Notes: generated from the sequence alone by a model not told the origin. A stretch of 64,000 bases of DNA from Vombatus ursinus (GCF_900497805.2 NW_020949602.1:7063380-7127379), one strand, 5' to 3'; positions 1 to 12,672 are shown, numbered from the stretch's first letter. Numbers and translations: made by a program.

Positions 1-204
1 AGTAAGTCATAAATTATTGTTAAGATAAAAAGAGAGAAGAGGAGCTAGTAGAAAGTTAACAGTATTGTATTGATGGTGTCATGTGGAAGAGAGATTAGCT
101 TTTTTCTGCTTGGCCCCCCAGGGCAAAACCAGGAGAACTGAAGTTGAAGGGAAGAACAAACTTCTGACCAGTTAGAATTACCCTAGAGTGTCATGGGCTT
201 CTTT

Positions 205-350
205 GAAATGTGGTGGGCTCCCCATCCTTGGAGGTCTTCAAGCAGAATCTGGATAACTATTTGTTGGGCATGTTGAAAGGGGGTTCCAATTCAGGTCCTA
301 GCAGTCTTGGGCAGTTACTGAGGTCCTTTATGCCTCTGAGATCCCATAAT
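205..350 (+). repeat. L3/CR1 LINE 3' tail fragment
   Basis: The text 'ggaggtcttcaagcagaatc' followed by 'ggataactatttgttgggca' and ending near 'gaggtcc...ctctgagatccc' follows the sense 3' end of mammalian L3/CR1 LINEs. It is short, decayed and non-coding. Confidence 0.6.
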
Positions 351-794
351 TCTCTCAAATGTCAAAGTATGCATCCTGAGCCTTTTCAATCATTCATTCA
401 ACATTCATTTATTAGAGAATGAAGATCTGCAAAGGCTTGCATTATGTGATGATAGAGATACAGGCAGTATTAGACTGGCTGAGCTTTAACAAATTAAATT
501 TACATCTTGTTGGGAAGGTAAATCAGAAACTCCTCCATAAATACATAAATGTCAGTCCACAAACCTTTATTATTATGTTTTGGGCACTGTGCTAAGGACT
601 GGCATGGATCATAACTATAAATTAATATATAAGTTCAACACTAGTACAAAATTTCTGGATAACAGAGACAGAAGGATTTATTATTGACAAGGGACAACTT
701 CATGGAAAAGTTAAGCATGTGAATTGGATCTTGAAAGATTTCAGAATGCTAAGAGGCAGGAAGGAAAATCTTTCAAATAAAGGGCATAGCAAGG

Positions 795-960
795 AGTAAA
801 GGTATGGTTCTTAAACTAGAGCTTTGGTCTTGGAGTTAAGATCATGACTCTGATATTTATGAACTCTCGACTTCAATGGCTTCATCTCTAAAATGGGCTG
901 GAGGGTTGGACTGGGTATCCTCTAAGTTCCCTCCCAGCTCTAAATCTGTAATCCTATGAC
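795..960 (+). repeat. Decayed tRNA-derived SINE (MIR/Mar1-like)
   Basis: The segment shows the order typical of these SINEs: a 'cttggagttaagatcatgac' core, then 'cttcatctctaaaatgggct', then a 'ggttggactgg...cctctaagttccctcccagctc' end. Many changes indicate considerable age. Confidence 0.5.
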
Positions 961-1461
961 TGGGCTGGGGATGGGGGAGGTGCATTTGGGTAAGAGTGCA
1001 TAGGCTAGTTTGGCTAAAGTGTGGAGAACACAAACAGATAATGATGGAAAGATTGGCTGAAGGGCCATCAATCACGTGGTAAAGAATCACAGACCCACAA
1101 AATGCCCAGATGGGTAACTAACTCCAACTTGACCCTTATTATGCCTGGTCAATCCTTCTACTCTGCCCTTAATGACTCTTTATCAAAGTCTTTACAGTGA
1201 CTTTTCTAAACCTTTATCTTCTCTCATCCACTACCAAGCTAAACTTAGGGCAGATATCTAAGCCTCTCACTTCTCAAAGAAGATGTTCTCCCATGGGTTT
1301 CAGGTCCATGTCTTCATTTCTGAAATCTTATCAACATCAATTCTCTTCTTCTCTTCTGAATAATAGAATAGGTATCTCTAATCCATGCTAACTCCTTCAT
1401 CTTTGTTCCCATTCACTCCCACTACCCCTCCTCAGTCACCTCCTACCACCTTCCCCCTCCA

Positions 1462-4400
1462 AGGCTTTGACTTACAAAAATAAAAGAAATCCAGGAAAAT
1501 TATGAAAAGAAATTTAACTAACTTGAAAAGAGAGATACAAAATCTTAAGGAAGAAAATGACTCCTTGAAAACTAGAATTGGGCAAGTGGAAACAAATTGT
1601 ATTTTAAGACGCCAAGAAATAATGAAACTAGAAAAAATACAATAAAATTTGAAACATCTCATTAGAAAAACACTTGATCTGGAGAACAGATTGAGAGGAG
1701 ACAATATAAGTATTGTTGGTCTATGACAGTTATGATCAAAAGAAGAATCTGGACACAATATTACAAGAAATTATCAAGGAAAATTGTTCTGAAATTCCAG
1801 AACAAGAAAGTAAAGGAAAAATAGAAAAAAAGAATACACTGATCACCACCTGAAAGACATTCCAAGAAAAAGGCTTATGGGAATGTCACAGCCCACTTTC
1901 AAATTCTCAGGCTAAAGACAAAACATTACAGGCAACAAGAAAAAAAAAGAATTTAAATACTGCAGAAAACCTATCAGGAATTCACAAGACCTATAAGTTT
2001 CTACACTAAAAGACCATATATCTTGGAACATTGTGTATCAAACAGCAAAGGAGCTGTGGTTGAATCCAAAAATAACTTACCCGGCAAGTTGAGCATAATT
2101 ATGAATGAAAAAAAAATGGATATTTGATGAACTGAAAGACTTTTTGGTAATTGTAACCAAACGTCCAGAAATCAATGGAAAATTTGATATAAAAGATCTA
2201 GAAGGAATATAAGGAAATCATTATGAAATGATTATATGGCTCTGATTAAGGTCAAACTGTTTACTTATAATACATGGAAATGTTATTAAAGTTAGTAACT
2301 GTTAGTTATTATTGGTAGTAATAGTATTGTTAAAACTGTTATCATTACTGAGGTAGTTTGAAAATAAGGTTTGGGCTAAATTATGTATGATGAGGTGATA
2401 CTAAAACATGAAATTATATACATAAAGGGTAAAAGGGGAAAGTATCTCATAAAATGGGTCATGAAAGGAATAACTAATACAGAGGAAACAGGTGGGGGTG
2501 GAGGGCTAGTAATATTGGAAACATACTCCCATCTAGGTTGAAGAGGAAACAACATATGCACCTGAAGATCTTTAGAAGTTTTATGAACTTCTAGAGAGTT
2601 GAGAAAACTAGGGAATAGGATGAAGGAGAGATTTTTAGAAGGTTATATAGATTAAGATTAGGTGGGCCAAATGAATATATGAAGGAGGGATTTTTAGAGG
2701 ATGCTTAAAATAAAGAATAAGAGCATAAGGGGAGAAGATAAGGTAACAGGGATAGTATAAAAAGAAAGATTGAGAAGAAAAACAGTAAACATATGATTAA
2801 GGGAAATTCACAGATAGTAATTTTAACTTTGAATGTGAATGGAATGAACTCACCCATTAAATGGAAATGAATAGTAGAATGGATTCAAAATCAGAATCCT
2901 GCAATATGTTGTTTACAAGAAACACAATTAAAAATGAGAGATACATACAGAGTTAAAATGAAGGGTTGGGGTAGAATTTAACATGCTTCAGCTGATGGAA
3001 AAAAAATGCAAGGGTAGCAAGTACAATCTCAGACTAAGTTATGGCTAAAATAGATTTAATTGAAAGAGATAAACAGGGTAACTAAATTTTGATAAAAGGT
3101 ATCATTGACAATGAAACTTTATCAATAATTAATTTATGTGCGCTCTATACTATAGCAGCAGAATTTATAAAAGAAAAGTTAAATTAGTTAGAGGTGGAAG
3201 CAAATTGTAATAGTATAATAGTAGGTGATTTATCACCGAGATAAATCTAACCAAAAATAAATAAATAAATAAATGAGAAAGGAGTTAAAGAAGTAAGTAG
3301 AATCTTAAATACACTAAATATGATAGATATCTGGAGAGAATCAAATAGAAATAGAAAGAAATACAGCATGGTACCTTTACCAAGATTGACCTCGTATTAG
3401 TACATAAAATGTTTATAGTCAAAAGCATAAATATTAAATGCATCCTTTTCAGATCATAATGCAATGTAATTTATATTTAATAAAGGATCAAGGAAAGATG
3501 GATTAAAAACTAATTCATATTAAACAACCTAATATTGAAGAATAAATGGGTTAAAGAACAAATCACAGAAATAATAATTTCATTGAAGAGAATGACAATA
3601 ATGAGAAAACATATCAAACCTATGGGATAAAGAAAAACAGTGATTAGAGGGAAATTTATATCTCTAAATGCTTACATCAATAAAATATAGAGGGAGCAGA
3701 CTAATGAATTGGGTAAGCAACTAAAAAAAAACTAGAAAAAGAACTAAAAATTCCCAATTAAACACTAAATAGGAAATCCTAAAAATTAAATGTGAGGTCA
3801 ATAAAATTGAGAGCAAAAATGAATTAATAAGAAAACTGGTAGTTAGTTTTATGAAAAAAAACAAATAGATAAAAATTGGTTAACATGATTTTAAAAAAGA
3901 GAGAAAGGAAAAGATAAATCATTAGTATTAAAAATGAGCAGGGTGAAAATGCCACTAAGGAAGATGGAATTGCAGCAATTATAAGGACTTATTTTGTTCA
4001 ATTATATGCCATTGAAATTAACAATTTAAGTGAAAATTTAAAAAAAAGTTATAAAAAATATACATTGCCTAGATTAGGAGAAGAGGAAATAAGATACCTA
4101 CATAGACATATTTAAGAAAAAAAATTGAACAGGCCATCAATGGGCTTCCTAAAAAAAAAAGAACCATGACCAGTTGAATTTACAAGCAAATTCTATCAAA
4201 AAATTAAAGATCAACTAATACTAATATTAAGTAAATTATTTGGAATGATAGATAAAGAAGGAATTCTACCAAACTCCTTTTACGATACAAATATGATACT
4301 GATACCTAAACCAGAAAGAGTAAAAACAGAAAAAGAAAAATTATAGACCCATTTCAAATACAGAATATGGATGCAAAAATCCTAAATAAAATTTTAATTA

Positions 4401-6683
4401 AAAGATTACATCAATATATTTCAAAGATTATACATTATGATCAAGTGGGATTTATACTAGGCATTCAGGGATGGTTTAACATAAGGAAAACTATTAACAT
4501 AATAGATTACAACAACAATAAAAGTTAAAAAAATCATGCGATTATAGACACAGAAAAAGCTCTTGGCAAAGTACAACATTCATTTCTATTAAAAATACTA
4601 GAATGTATTAGAATAAATGGATTTTCCTTAACTTGATAAAACAAAGCATTTATCTAAGACCATCAGCAAGCATTATTTTTAATGAGGACAAACCAGCAGC
4701 CTTCCCAGTGTGATCAGGCATGAAACAAAAATGCCAGCTGTCACCAATAATATTCAATATTGTATAGGAAATCCTAGCAATAGCAATATAAGAAGAAAAA
4801 AGGAAATTGAAGGAATCAGAATAGAGAATGAGATAACAAAATTTTCTCTTTTTTACAGATGATATGATGATATATTTGGAAAATCCCAAAGATTCAACTA
4901 AAAGTTAAATGAAACAATTAACAATTTTAGCAAAGTAGAAAACTATAAAGTAAATCCACATAAATCATCAGCATACCTATATGTCACAAGCAAAACTCTA
5001 CAAGAAGATGTAGTAAAGTAAATATACTCTATTCAGAATAACTCCAGACAGTGTAAAATACCTGGGAATCCAACTACGAAAAAGAAAAAAAAAAAGGAAC
5101 TATATAAACAAAATGATAAAACTATATAAATAAAATCAGACTTAAATAATTAGAGAAATTGATTGTTCATTATTAGACTAGACCAATAAAATAAAAATGA
5201 AAATTTTACCCAAAATAATTTATATATTCAACACCATTCAAATAAATTGCCAAAAAAATTTACTGAATTAGAAAAAGAATAATAACAAAATTCATTTGAA
5301 AGACAAAAAGTCAAGAATATAAAAGGAAATAATGGGGGAAAAGTTTAAAGGAAGGAGGTCTAGCAGTACCAGATTTTAAACTTTATTGTAAAGCAGTAAT
5401 TATTTAAACTATCAGGTACTGGTTAAGTAATAGAAAGGTGGATCAATGGAACAGAGTAGACATATAATTTACAGCAATAGATAAACATAATAGATAAACA
5501 TAATAACCTTGTATTTGACAAGTGTAAAGAGTTAAGATTGTGAGATAAGAATTCATTATTGGATAAAAATTGTTGGGAAAACTGGAAAGCAGTATGGCAG
5601 AAACTGATCATGGACCAATATCTCACGCCATTTACCAAAATAAGGTCAAAATGAATACATGGTGTAGATATAAAGAGAGGTTTTATAAGGAAATTACAAG
5701 AACATGGAAACTACTACTTATCAGACTTATGGATAAGCAAACAATTTATGAATAAACAAAAGATAAAGAACAAAGGTAAAATAGATAATTTCAATTATAT
5801 TAAATTAAGAAGTTCAGTACAAGTAAAATAAAGGCAACCAAGATCAAAAGGAAAGCAGAAAATTGGGGAGGGATTATAGAGAGTTTATCAGATAAATTTC
5901 TCATATCCAAAATATAGAAAGAACTTTCTCAAATCTAAAAGAATATGAGTCATTCCCAACTAATAAATGATCAAAGGATGTGAACAGGTAGTATTCTAAT
6001 GAAGAAATCAAACAATGTATATGAAAAAATTCTCTATCATAATTGATTAGAGAAATGCAGATTAAAACAACCTTGAGGTAGCATGTTACACCTACCAGAC
6101 TGACTAAAATGATTGAAGGGGAGGTCAACAAGTGTTGGAGGGGATGTGGGAAAGTTAAGATCTAATTCCTTGTTGGTAGAATTGTGAACTGATCCAATCA
6201 TTTTGGAGAGCGATGTAGAATTATACCCAAAGAATTACTAAACTATCTACACTCTTTGATCCAGAAATACCACTATTAGGTCTATTTCTGAAGATGATTA
6301 GGGAAAAGGGAAAAGAACTTATATATTCTAAAATGTTTATAATTGCTCTCTTTGTGGTGGCAAAGAATAGGAAATTGAATGGATGACCATTAATTGGCTG
6401 AACAAGTTGTGGTATGTGATTGTGATGGAATACTACTGTGCTATATGAAATGATGAGCTCAATGATCTTAGAAAAACATAGAAAGATTTGGCTTGAAGTA
6501 ATGAAGATTTAAATGAGCAGAACGAAGAGAAAATTGTATACAGTAACAGCAATAGAGTTTTAAGAACCACTTTGAATGAATAATCTATTTTGTCTATTAC
6601 AAATACTCAAATTAACTATCAAGGATATAGGAAGAAACATATTGTCTGCCTCCAGAAAAACAAATGATAAATAGAATTGTGTA
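1462..6683 (+). mobile_element. Old L1 LINE, 5'-truncated (L1 no. 1)
   Basis: A plus-strand L1 begins inside ORF1. Lysine- and glutamate-rich coiled-coil coding with 'acaaaatcttaaggaagaaa' and 'aactagaattgggcaagtgg' is followed by the ORF1 C-terminal region to about 2,270. A purine-rich inter-ORF stretch runs to about 2,820. ORF2 then opens with the endonuclease start (LTLNVNGMNSPIK-like, near 2,828). The reverse transcriptase motif TDDMMIYLENP is readable near 4,855, and the C-terminal part (GGLAVPDFKLYCKA-like) near 5,360. Many stops and frameshifts show it is long dead. Its 3' tail is interrupted at about 6,683 by a half-L1 and resumes near 10,381. The tail (from about 6,540) matches 42,486-42,640 in the other duplication copy, so the insertion predates the duplication. 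Confidence 0.85.
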
Positions 6684-9600
6684 GGAGGCAGACTCAAGAT
6701 AGTGGAGAAAAGGCAAGGACTCATCTGAGCTCTCCCCCAAACCCCTTCAAATACCTTTAAAAATAACTCTGAACAAATTCTAGGGCAGTAGAACCCACAA
6801 AGACAGAGTGAAACAAATTTCCAGCCCAAGACAATTTGGAAGGTTGAAAGGAAAGGTATGTTGCACCAGGGTGAGAGAGGAGTGCATTCTGTTGCAGGCC
6901 TCACAGCCCAGAAATAAGCCCCAGCAAACCTGGAGCAGGCCTTGGGGTGACTGAATCACTGGCAGCAGTGGCAGTTTCAAGACCTCTCAGCCCTCAGACA
7001 CCAAAAACAACTTAGAAGGTCAGCAAGAAATGTCTGTCACATCTGGGTGAGAGTGGAGTGAAGGCCATTGCAGGCCACAACAGCACAGCTCCAGCCATGA
7101 CAAACCAGGAACAGACCTTGGGAATGACTGAATCAGCAATGGGAATGCTGCTTCCAGAGCTCTCAGCTGCCAAATGGTAAGGGCATCAAACAACTGAACA
7201 GAAGGAGATTTCAGGGGTCTTTTCACTAGCGCTGCAGCAGGACTCTGTTGCTTTGCCCATACTCAGATCCAGGTTGCAGTCCTCGGTGGCAGTCCCAGAG
7301 TGAAAAGCAGTACTATCATATCAAACCTTGTGTCCACAGTGAAGGGGGAGACCCTCTTCATGGTTCCAAAGCAGAAAATAGTGCTTGTGCTCTCTCAAAG
7401 AACAGAGCACAGGCCAGAAGAGAAGTAAATACCTTTCCTTAGATCATACCATTTTGGAAGAACTGACAACTTACAGGTCACTAGAAGTATCTCTGAAAAC
7501 AGCTATATTAAAACTACTGAAGCTTGGAACAGTGTGTCCTCTTCCCTGAAAGCAAAGCACCACTTTAACAAAGAGTTAAAAGTCAAGATATAGGCTGGGA
7601 AAATGAGCAAACAACAGGAAAAAATACTCTGACTATAGAAAGTTACTATGGTGACAAGGAAGATTAAAACACGCACTCAGAAGAAGACAACAAAGTCAAA
7701 GCTCCTACATCCAAAGGCTCCAAAAATGATAATAATTGGAAGAGCTCAAAAAAGATTTTGAAAATCAAGTAAGAGAGATAGAGGAAAAATTGGGAACAGA
7801 AATGAGAGTGATGCATGAAAATCATCAAAAATGAGTCAACAGAATGGTAAAGGAGACACAAAAAAATACTGAAGAAAATAGCATCTTAAAAAACAGCCTA
7901 AGTCAAATGATAGAAGAGGTCCAAAAAAAAAACAATGAGAAAAAAAATGCCTTAAAAATCAAAACTGGTCAAATAGAAAAACAGGTCCAAAAGATTGCTG
8001 AAGAAAATAATTCCTTAAAAAAATTAGAATGGAGCAAATGGAAGCTAATGTCTTTATGAGAAATCAAGAAACAGTGAAAAACAAAAGAATAAAAAAATAG
8101 AAGAAAATGTAAAATATCTCATTGGATAAACCATTGACCTGGAAAATACACACAGGAGAGATAATTTAAAAATTACTATACTACCTGAAACCCATCATCA
8201 AAAAAAGAGCCTAGACATCATCTGTCAAGAAATTATCAAAGGAAACTGCCCTGATACTCTAGAACCAGAGGGTAAAATTGAAATGGAAAGAATCCACTGA
8301 CCACTTCCTGAAAGAGATCCAAAATAAAAACTGCCAGGAATATTACAGCCAAATTCCAAAGTTCTCAGGTCAAAGAGAAAATATAGCAAGCAATTGGAAA
8401 GAAACAATTCAAGCATAGTGGAGCCACAGTCATGATAACACTAGATTTAGCAGTTTCTACATTAAAGGATTAAAGGGCTTGAAATATGATATTCCATAGG
8501 GTAAAGGAGCTAGGATTACAACCAAAAATCACCTATCCAGCAAAACTATGTATAATCCTTTGCGTTGGGGGGGGGGGAGGAATGGATATTCAATGAAATA
8601 GAGGACTTTCAAGCATTCTTGATGAAAAGACCAGAGCTGAATAGAAAATTTGACTTTCAAATACAGGACTCAAGAGAAGCAGAAAAAAAAATAGGTAAAC
8701 AGGAAAGGGAAATCATAAGGGACTTAATAAGGTTAAACAGTTTACATTCCTACACGGGAAGATGATACTTGTAACTCATAAGAACTTTCTCATTATTAGT
8801 GTAATTAGAAAGAATATATATGGTATGTATGCATGTATACACACACACACACACACACACACAGAGCAGGTGAAAGTTGAATGTGAAGAGATAATATCTA
8901 AAAAATAAAATTAAGTGATGAGAAAGGAATATACTGGGAAAAAGAGGAAGGGAGAGGTAGAATGGGGCAAATCATCTCACATAAAAGAGTCAAGAAGAAG
9001 CTTTTACAGTGGAGGGGAAAAAGGGGGAGGTGAGGGGGGAGGTGAGTGAACCTTACTTTCATCAGAAGTGGCCTAATACACACTCAATTGTGTATAGAAA
9101 TCGACTTTACCCTGCAGGAAAACAGAAAGGGAAGGGGATAAGAAAAGGGGGGGATGATAGAAGGGAGGGAAGACTGGGGGAGGGGTAGTCAGAAGCAAAA
9201 CATTTTTGAGGAGGGACAGGGTAAAAGAAGAGAGAAAATAGAATAAACAGGAGGGGGAATAGGATGGAGGGAAATACAGTTAGCAATAGTAACTGTGAAA
9301 AAAAATCGAAACGAGTTTCTTTGCTAAAGGTCTCATTTCTCAAAGATATAGAGAACTGAGTCAAATTTATAAAAATAAGAGTCATTCCCCAATTGATAAG
9401 TGATCAAAAATATGATCAGTTTTCACATGAAGTAATCAAAGGTATCTATAGCCATATGAAAAAAAATACTCTAACTCACTATTGATTGGACAAATGCAAA
9501 TTAAAGCAATTTTGAGGTACTACCTCATGCCTATTAGATTAGCTAATAGAGCAGAAAAGGTAAATGACCAGTGTTTGAGGGGATATGGGAAAAAATGAGA

Positions 9601-10380
9601 CATCAATTCATTGTTGATGGAGTTGTGAGCTGATTCAACCTTTCCGTAGAGCTTCTATAGAGTTCTGTAGAACTACACCCAAAAGGCTATAAAACCATAC
9701 ATACCCTTTGACCTAGCAATACCATTACTAGATCTGTATCCCAAAAGAGATAAAATACAAAAAGGAAAAGGGTTTTCATGTACAAAATTATTTATAGCAG
9801 CTCTTTTCTTGGGGCAAATAATTAGAAATTAATGGGATATCAATCAATTAGGGAATGACTAAACAAATTGTGGAATATGATTATGATGGAATACTATTGT
9901 ACTATAAGAAATGATAAGCAGGATACTCTTAGAAAAACCTGGAAAGACTTACATGAGCTGGTGCAAAGTGAAGTGTACCATGTATAGGATTAATATAAAT
10001 ATAATCAGATGATCAACTGTGAATGATTTATCTATTCTAAGCAAGTAAACGACCCAAAAAAACCCTGAAGGACTTATGATGAAAAAAGCTGTCTATCTCC
10101 AGAGAAAGAACTGATGCTGTTTGAATACAGATTGAAGAATACTTTATTTTTACTATCTTTCTTTGTCTTGAGATTTTCCCCCATATTTTCTTTCACAACA
10201 TGACTATTATGGAAATGTTTTGCATGATTACATGTTTATAACCTAAGTCAAATTTCTTGCCTTCTCAATGAGAGGTGGTGAAGAGGAAAGAAAGAAAAGA
10301 ATTTGAACTCAAAGTTTTAAAAATAGATGTTAAAGATTGTTTTTACATGTAACTGAGCAAAATAAAATACTAAATTTAAA
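6684..10380 (+). mobile_element. Half-L1 (HAL1-like) element, apparently full length
   Basis: The element begins with marsupial L1 5' UTR text ('ggaggcagactcaagatagt', then 'gctctcccccaaaccccttc'). ORF1 starts near 7,603 (ATGAGCAAACAACAGG), has a long coiled coil around 7,740-8,060 and a C-terminal domain ending near 8,766 (WIFNEIEDFQAFLMKRPEL). A purine-rich spacer with an (AC)12 run follows. At about 9,290 the sequence jumps directly to the extreme C-terminal ORF2 and 3' UTR region of L1; endonuclease and reverse transcriptase are absent. ORF1 carries stops. This layout fits HAL1 elements, which rely on L1 for retrotransposition. It lies inside the 3' tail of an older L1, and the matching site at about 42,620 in copy B is empty. 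Confidence 0.8.
8839..8862. repeat. (AC)12 microsatellite
   Basis: A pure dinucleotide run lies in the spacer of the half-L1 element. Confidence 0.95.
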
Positions 10381-10640
10381 AAGTATGCGTAAAATAATTA
10401 TGTATACACGTATATACATACACACATATGTGTGCATATACACACACATGTATCTCATACATACACACACACACATACACACACCTATCTATGCCTAATG
10501 ATAGCCATCTCTATGGAGGGGAGGGGAGGGAAGAAAAGAAAGGGTAAAAATTACATGATAATTTTCTTGTATATTTCAAAGGAATAATAAGTTGTGCACA
10601 GTAGATCTGCAGTTTTTTTTTGCAATCGTCTTTTTAATGA
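10381..10640. repeat. Continuation of L1 no. 1 tail with (CA/TA)-rich microsatellite
   Basis: After the nested half-L1 the host L1 tail resumes ('gtatgcgtaaaataattatg'). It matches 42,636 onward in copy B and contains an impure CA/TACA microsatellite at about 10,408-10,485. The matching text continues through 'aataataagttgtgcacagt'. Confidence 0.75.
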
Positions 10641-10834
10641 TACTGTGTTTTTAAAATGCTTGTCTCATTCAATAAATTAAAAATAAAAGAAATTTTAGAA
10701 ATTTAAAATGAAACAAAAGACATTGACCTGGCACTTCAACTTTATTGAATTCTTCTAAATATAGGTGGCTCTGTTGGCACCTGCACCATCATGTGCAGGT
10801 CAAAGGGCCTAAAGGCACATCCATAAACCCATAG

Positions 10835-11290
10835 ACTTCCAGAGTTGGAAGGGATCTCAGAGGTCATCCAGTCTAACTTGGACCCAGCAAACAACACCAA
10901 CAAAATACACTGAACAGCTTTTGCTTGAAGAGCTCCAACAATGGGGAATCTGCTACCTCTGAAGAAAAAACATTTCATTTTCGGACAACTCTGATTGTTA
11001 GAAAATTTTTCCTAGCATCAAGCCAAATTGTATCCCCCTGTGACTTTCACTCTTTGCTCCTGTTTCTGCAGCCAAGGAGAACAAGTTAATACCTTGTCTA
11101 CTAACAGACCTTCAAACACTTGAAGACAGTCATCGTCCCTGTCTTCACCCCCAAACTGAGTCTTCTTGTCCTTAAGTTAAATATTCCAGGTTCCTCCAAC
11201 TGTTCCTCCTATGGGATGCATTTGAACCCCTTCTCCATCCTCAGTGCCCTCTACTTCAATCCTATTCTTCTTCCCCCACTCTCAGACGTG
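10835..11290 (-). repeat. L3/CR1 LINE 3' region, antisense
   Basis: The text 'agagttggaagggatctcag' followed by 'ctgaacagcttttgcttgaa', 'acaactctgattgttagaaa' and 'ccttcaaacacttgaagaca' is the complement of the mammalian L3/CR1 3' region. The same copy is present at 43,015-43,440, so it predates the duplication. It sits in intron 2 of the CYP2J-like gene, just past exon 2. Confidence 0.75.
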
Positions 11291-11454
11291 AAGGAAGGGA
11301 ACTTCAAAGGTCTATGTTTTCTATCATATTTCTTCTAGCCACAAGACCTCTAAAAGGGTTGGAAACCTTAAGGAATGATGAAGAAAAGGAGTCAAAGAAA
11401 TCTTTCAAAGAATCCTGGAGATGAAAAATATTTATCCTAATTAAAAGAACTCAC

Positions 11455-11617
11455 CGAATGATTTAATGATATGGAAGTGGACAGGAACTTGGGGACGATC
11501 AATAAACACTTGGTCTTGGTTGACCAGGACCTCCTTGATCAGTGGCAATCCAGTCACTACCAGAAATGTAAGATTTCCCACATGTGTGCAGAAAACATTT
11601 CCGTATTTCTTGGCAAA
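11455..11617 (-). CDS. CYP2J-like cytochrome P450, exon 2 (copy A)
   Basis: This exon codes for FAKKYGNVFCTHVGN, then LTFLVVTGLPLIKEVLVNQD and QVFIDRPQVPVHFHIIKSFG. It corresponds to the helix A and beta-1 region of microsomal P450s and follows directly from exon 1 in frame. The family context is epoxidation or hydroxylation of fatty acids or xenobiotics in the ER membrane; substrate cannot be read from this part. The 163-bp length equals the usual CYP2 exon 2. The acceptor is a clean TTCTTTTTCAG and the donor is G|GTGAGT, leaving the expected split glycine codon. No lesion is seen. GLPLIKE and the general pattern fit CYP2J better than CYP2C or CYP2D, by recall of human CYP2J2. Intron 1 is 3,158 bp. 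Exon 3 is not found in the remaining 11.4 kb to the left edge, so intron 2 is long or the gene is incomplete. Confidence 0.88.
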
Positions 11618-11984
11618 CTGAAAAAGAATTAATTTGAGTTGCAAACTTTCATTGTCTTTCAGGCTATTTTTATTCTGTATTGTTATCAGATAACATTCTA
11701 GCAATGCGAAATATTAATTTCAATGGAGCACACTCAATTCAGTCTGATCCAATTCCACTGAATTCAGTTCAGTTCATCCCAACAAACACTGAATCATCCA
11801 ACTATATCCCAAGCCCTGATCTGGGCAGACAGTCACAAACATCAAACAGCTCCTTCCTTTGAGGAACTGACATCGGAAAGAAATTATGTATGAACATATA
11901 AGTAAATACAGGATATACACAAAGGAAATTCTAAATAATTTGAAGGGAGACTAGTGCCTGGGAGGGTTCTAGAAGGCTTCCTGC

Positions 11985-12340
11985 AAGAAATAGACCCTAC
12001 AGTGGATAGAGCACTGGCCCTGAAGTCAAGAAGACCTGAGTTCAAATCTGACCTCAGACCAAACACTTGACATTTACTAGCTGTGAGACCTTGGGCAAGT
12101 CATTTAACCCCAATTGCCTAAAAAACAAGAAGAAGAAGAAGAAGAAGAAGAAGAAGAAGAAGAAGAAGAAGAAGAAGAAGAAGAAGAAGAAGAAGAAGAA
12201 GAAGAAGAAGAAGAAGAAGAAGAAGAAGAAGAAGAAGAAGAAAGAAAAGAAAAGAAAAGAAAAGAAAAGAAAAGAAAAGAAAAGAAAAGAAAAGAAAAGA
12301 AAAGAAAAGAAAAGAAAAGAAAAGAAAAGAAAAGAAATAG
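11985..12340 (+). mobile_element. tRNA-derived SINE with intact target-site duplication, copy A only
   Basis: A young-looking marsupial SINE ('acagtggatagagcactggc', 'tgaagtcaagaagacctgag', 'cttgggcaagtcatttaacc') is flanked by a 9-bp direct repeat, aagaaatag, at 11,985-11,993 and 12,332-12,340. It lacks the first few bases of the tRNA head. Its tail has expanded into the GAA and AAAAG arrays annotated separately. The matching place in copy B near 44,180 lacks the element, so it inserted after the duplication. It lies in intron 1 of the CYP2J-like gene, antisense to it. Confidence 0.85.
12128..12336. repeat. (GAA)~38 followed by (AAAAG)~19 microsatellite
   Basis: An essentially pure GAA run covers about 12,128-12,242 and passes directly into AAAAG pentamers to about 12,336. 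It is the expanded A-rich tail of the SINE. The overlapping Lys, Glu, Ser, Leu and Phe runs in all frames are artefacts of the repeat. In the sense of the CYP2J-like gene it reads as TTC/CTTTT. Confidence 0.95.
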
Positions 12341-12544
12341 CCCGGAAACTGAGCTTTGATGGAAACTGGGAATTCCAAAAGATTCAGGGGAAAAGGAAAT
12401 ATATCCCAGGCTCTGAAGTGACTGCTGCATTCAAGACAGCATGCTGGGTTAGGAATATATGACAAAGAACAACTGGGAGTTTAATATGGGGGAAAGACCT
12501 AGAAGTCAACACTTGAACCATTAGTAAGTTCATTAGAGTAGGTA

Positions 12545-12672
12545 GAATGTAAACTCCCAGAGAGCAGGGGCAGTTTTATTTTTGTTTTCTTCATCTCCAG
12601 CACATAGCATAGTACCTGGCACATAGAAGATCCTTATGAAATGACTGTTAATTAATTAATTGATTGATGGAT
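12545..12672 (+). repeat. L2-like 3' end fragment
   Basis: The text 'gaatgtaaactcccagagag' followed by 'catagtacctggcacataga' and a TTAAT/TGAT-rich end resembles the 3' end of L2 elements. The same fragment lies at about 44,385-44,512. Confidence 0.55.

Larger units (their letters stand above)
1..1461. other. Gene-free stretch of decayed interspersed repeats
   Basis: No exon or convincing reading frame is seen. The stretch holds an L3/CR1 tail near 205-350, a short piece of the 'gcactgtgctaag' repeat family near 575-600, a decayed tRNA-type SINE near 795-960, and pyrimidine-rich L2-like sequence from about 1,190 to 1,440. In the copy A model this is intron 2 or beyond. I looked for a CYP2 exon 3 motif (WKxQRRF) on the minus strand and did not see one. 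Confidence 0.6.

Noticed and set aside
10742-11338. Short frames on both strands next to exon 2, considered as possible exon 3
   Set aside because: The underlying sequence is an antisense L3/CR1 3' region shared with copy B; no P450 motif is present.
12067-12465. Open frames of 81-131 codons on both strands, rich in Lys, Glu, Ser, Leu or Phe
   Set aside because: They are produced by the GAA and AAAAG arrays; no initiation context or homology supports a protein.
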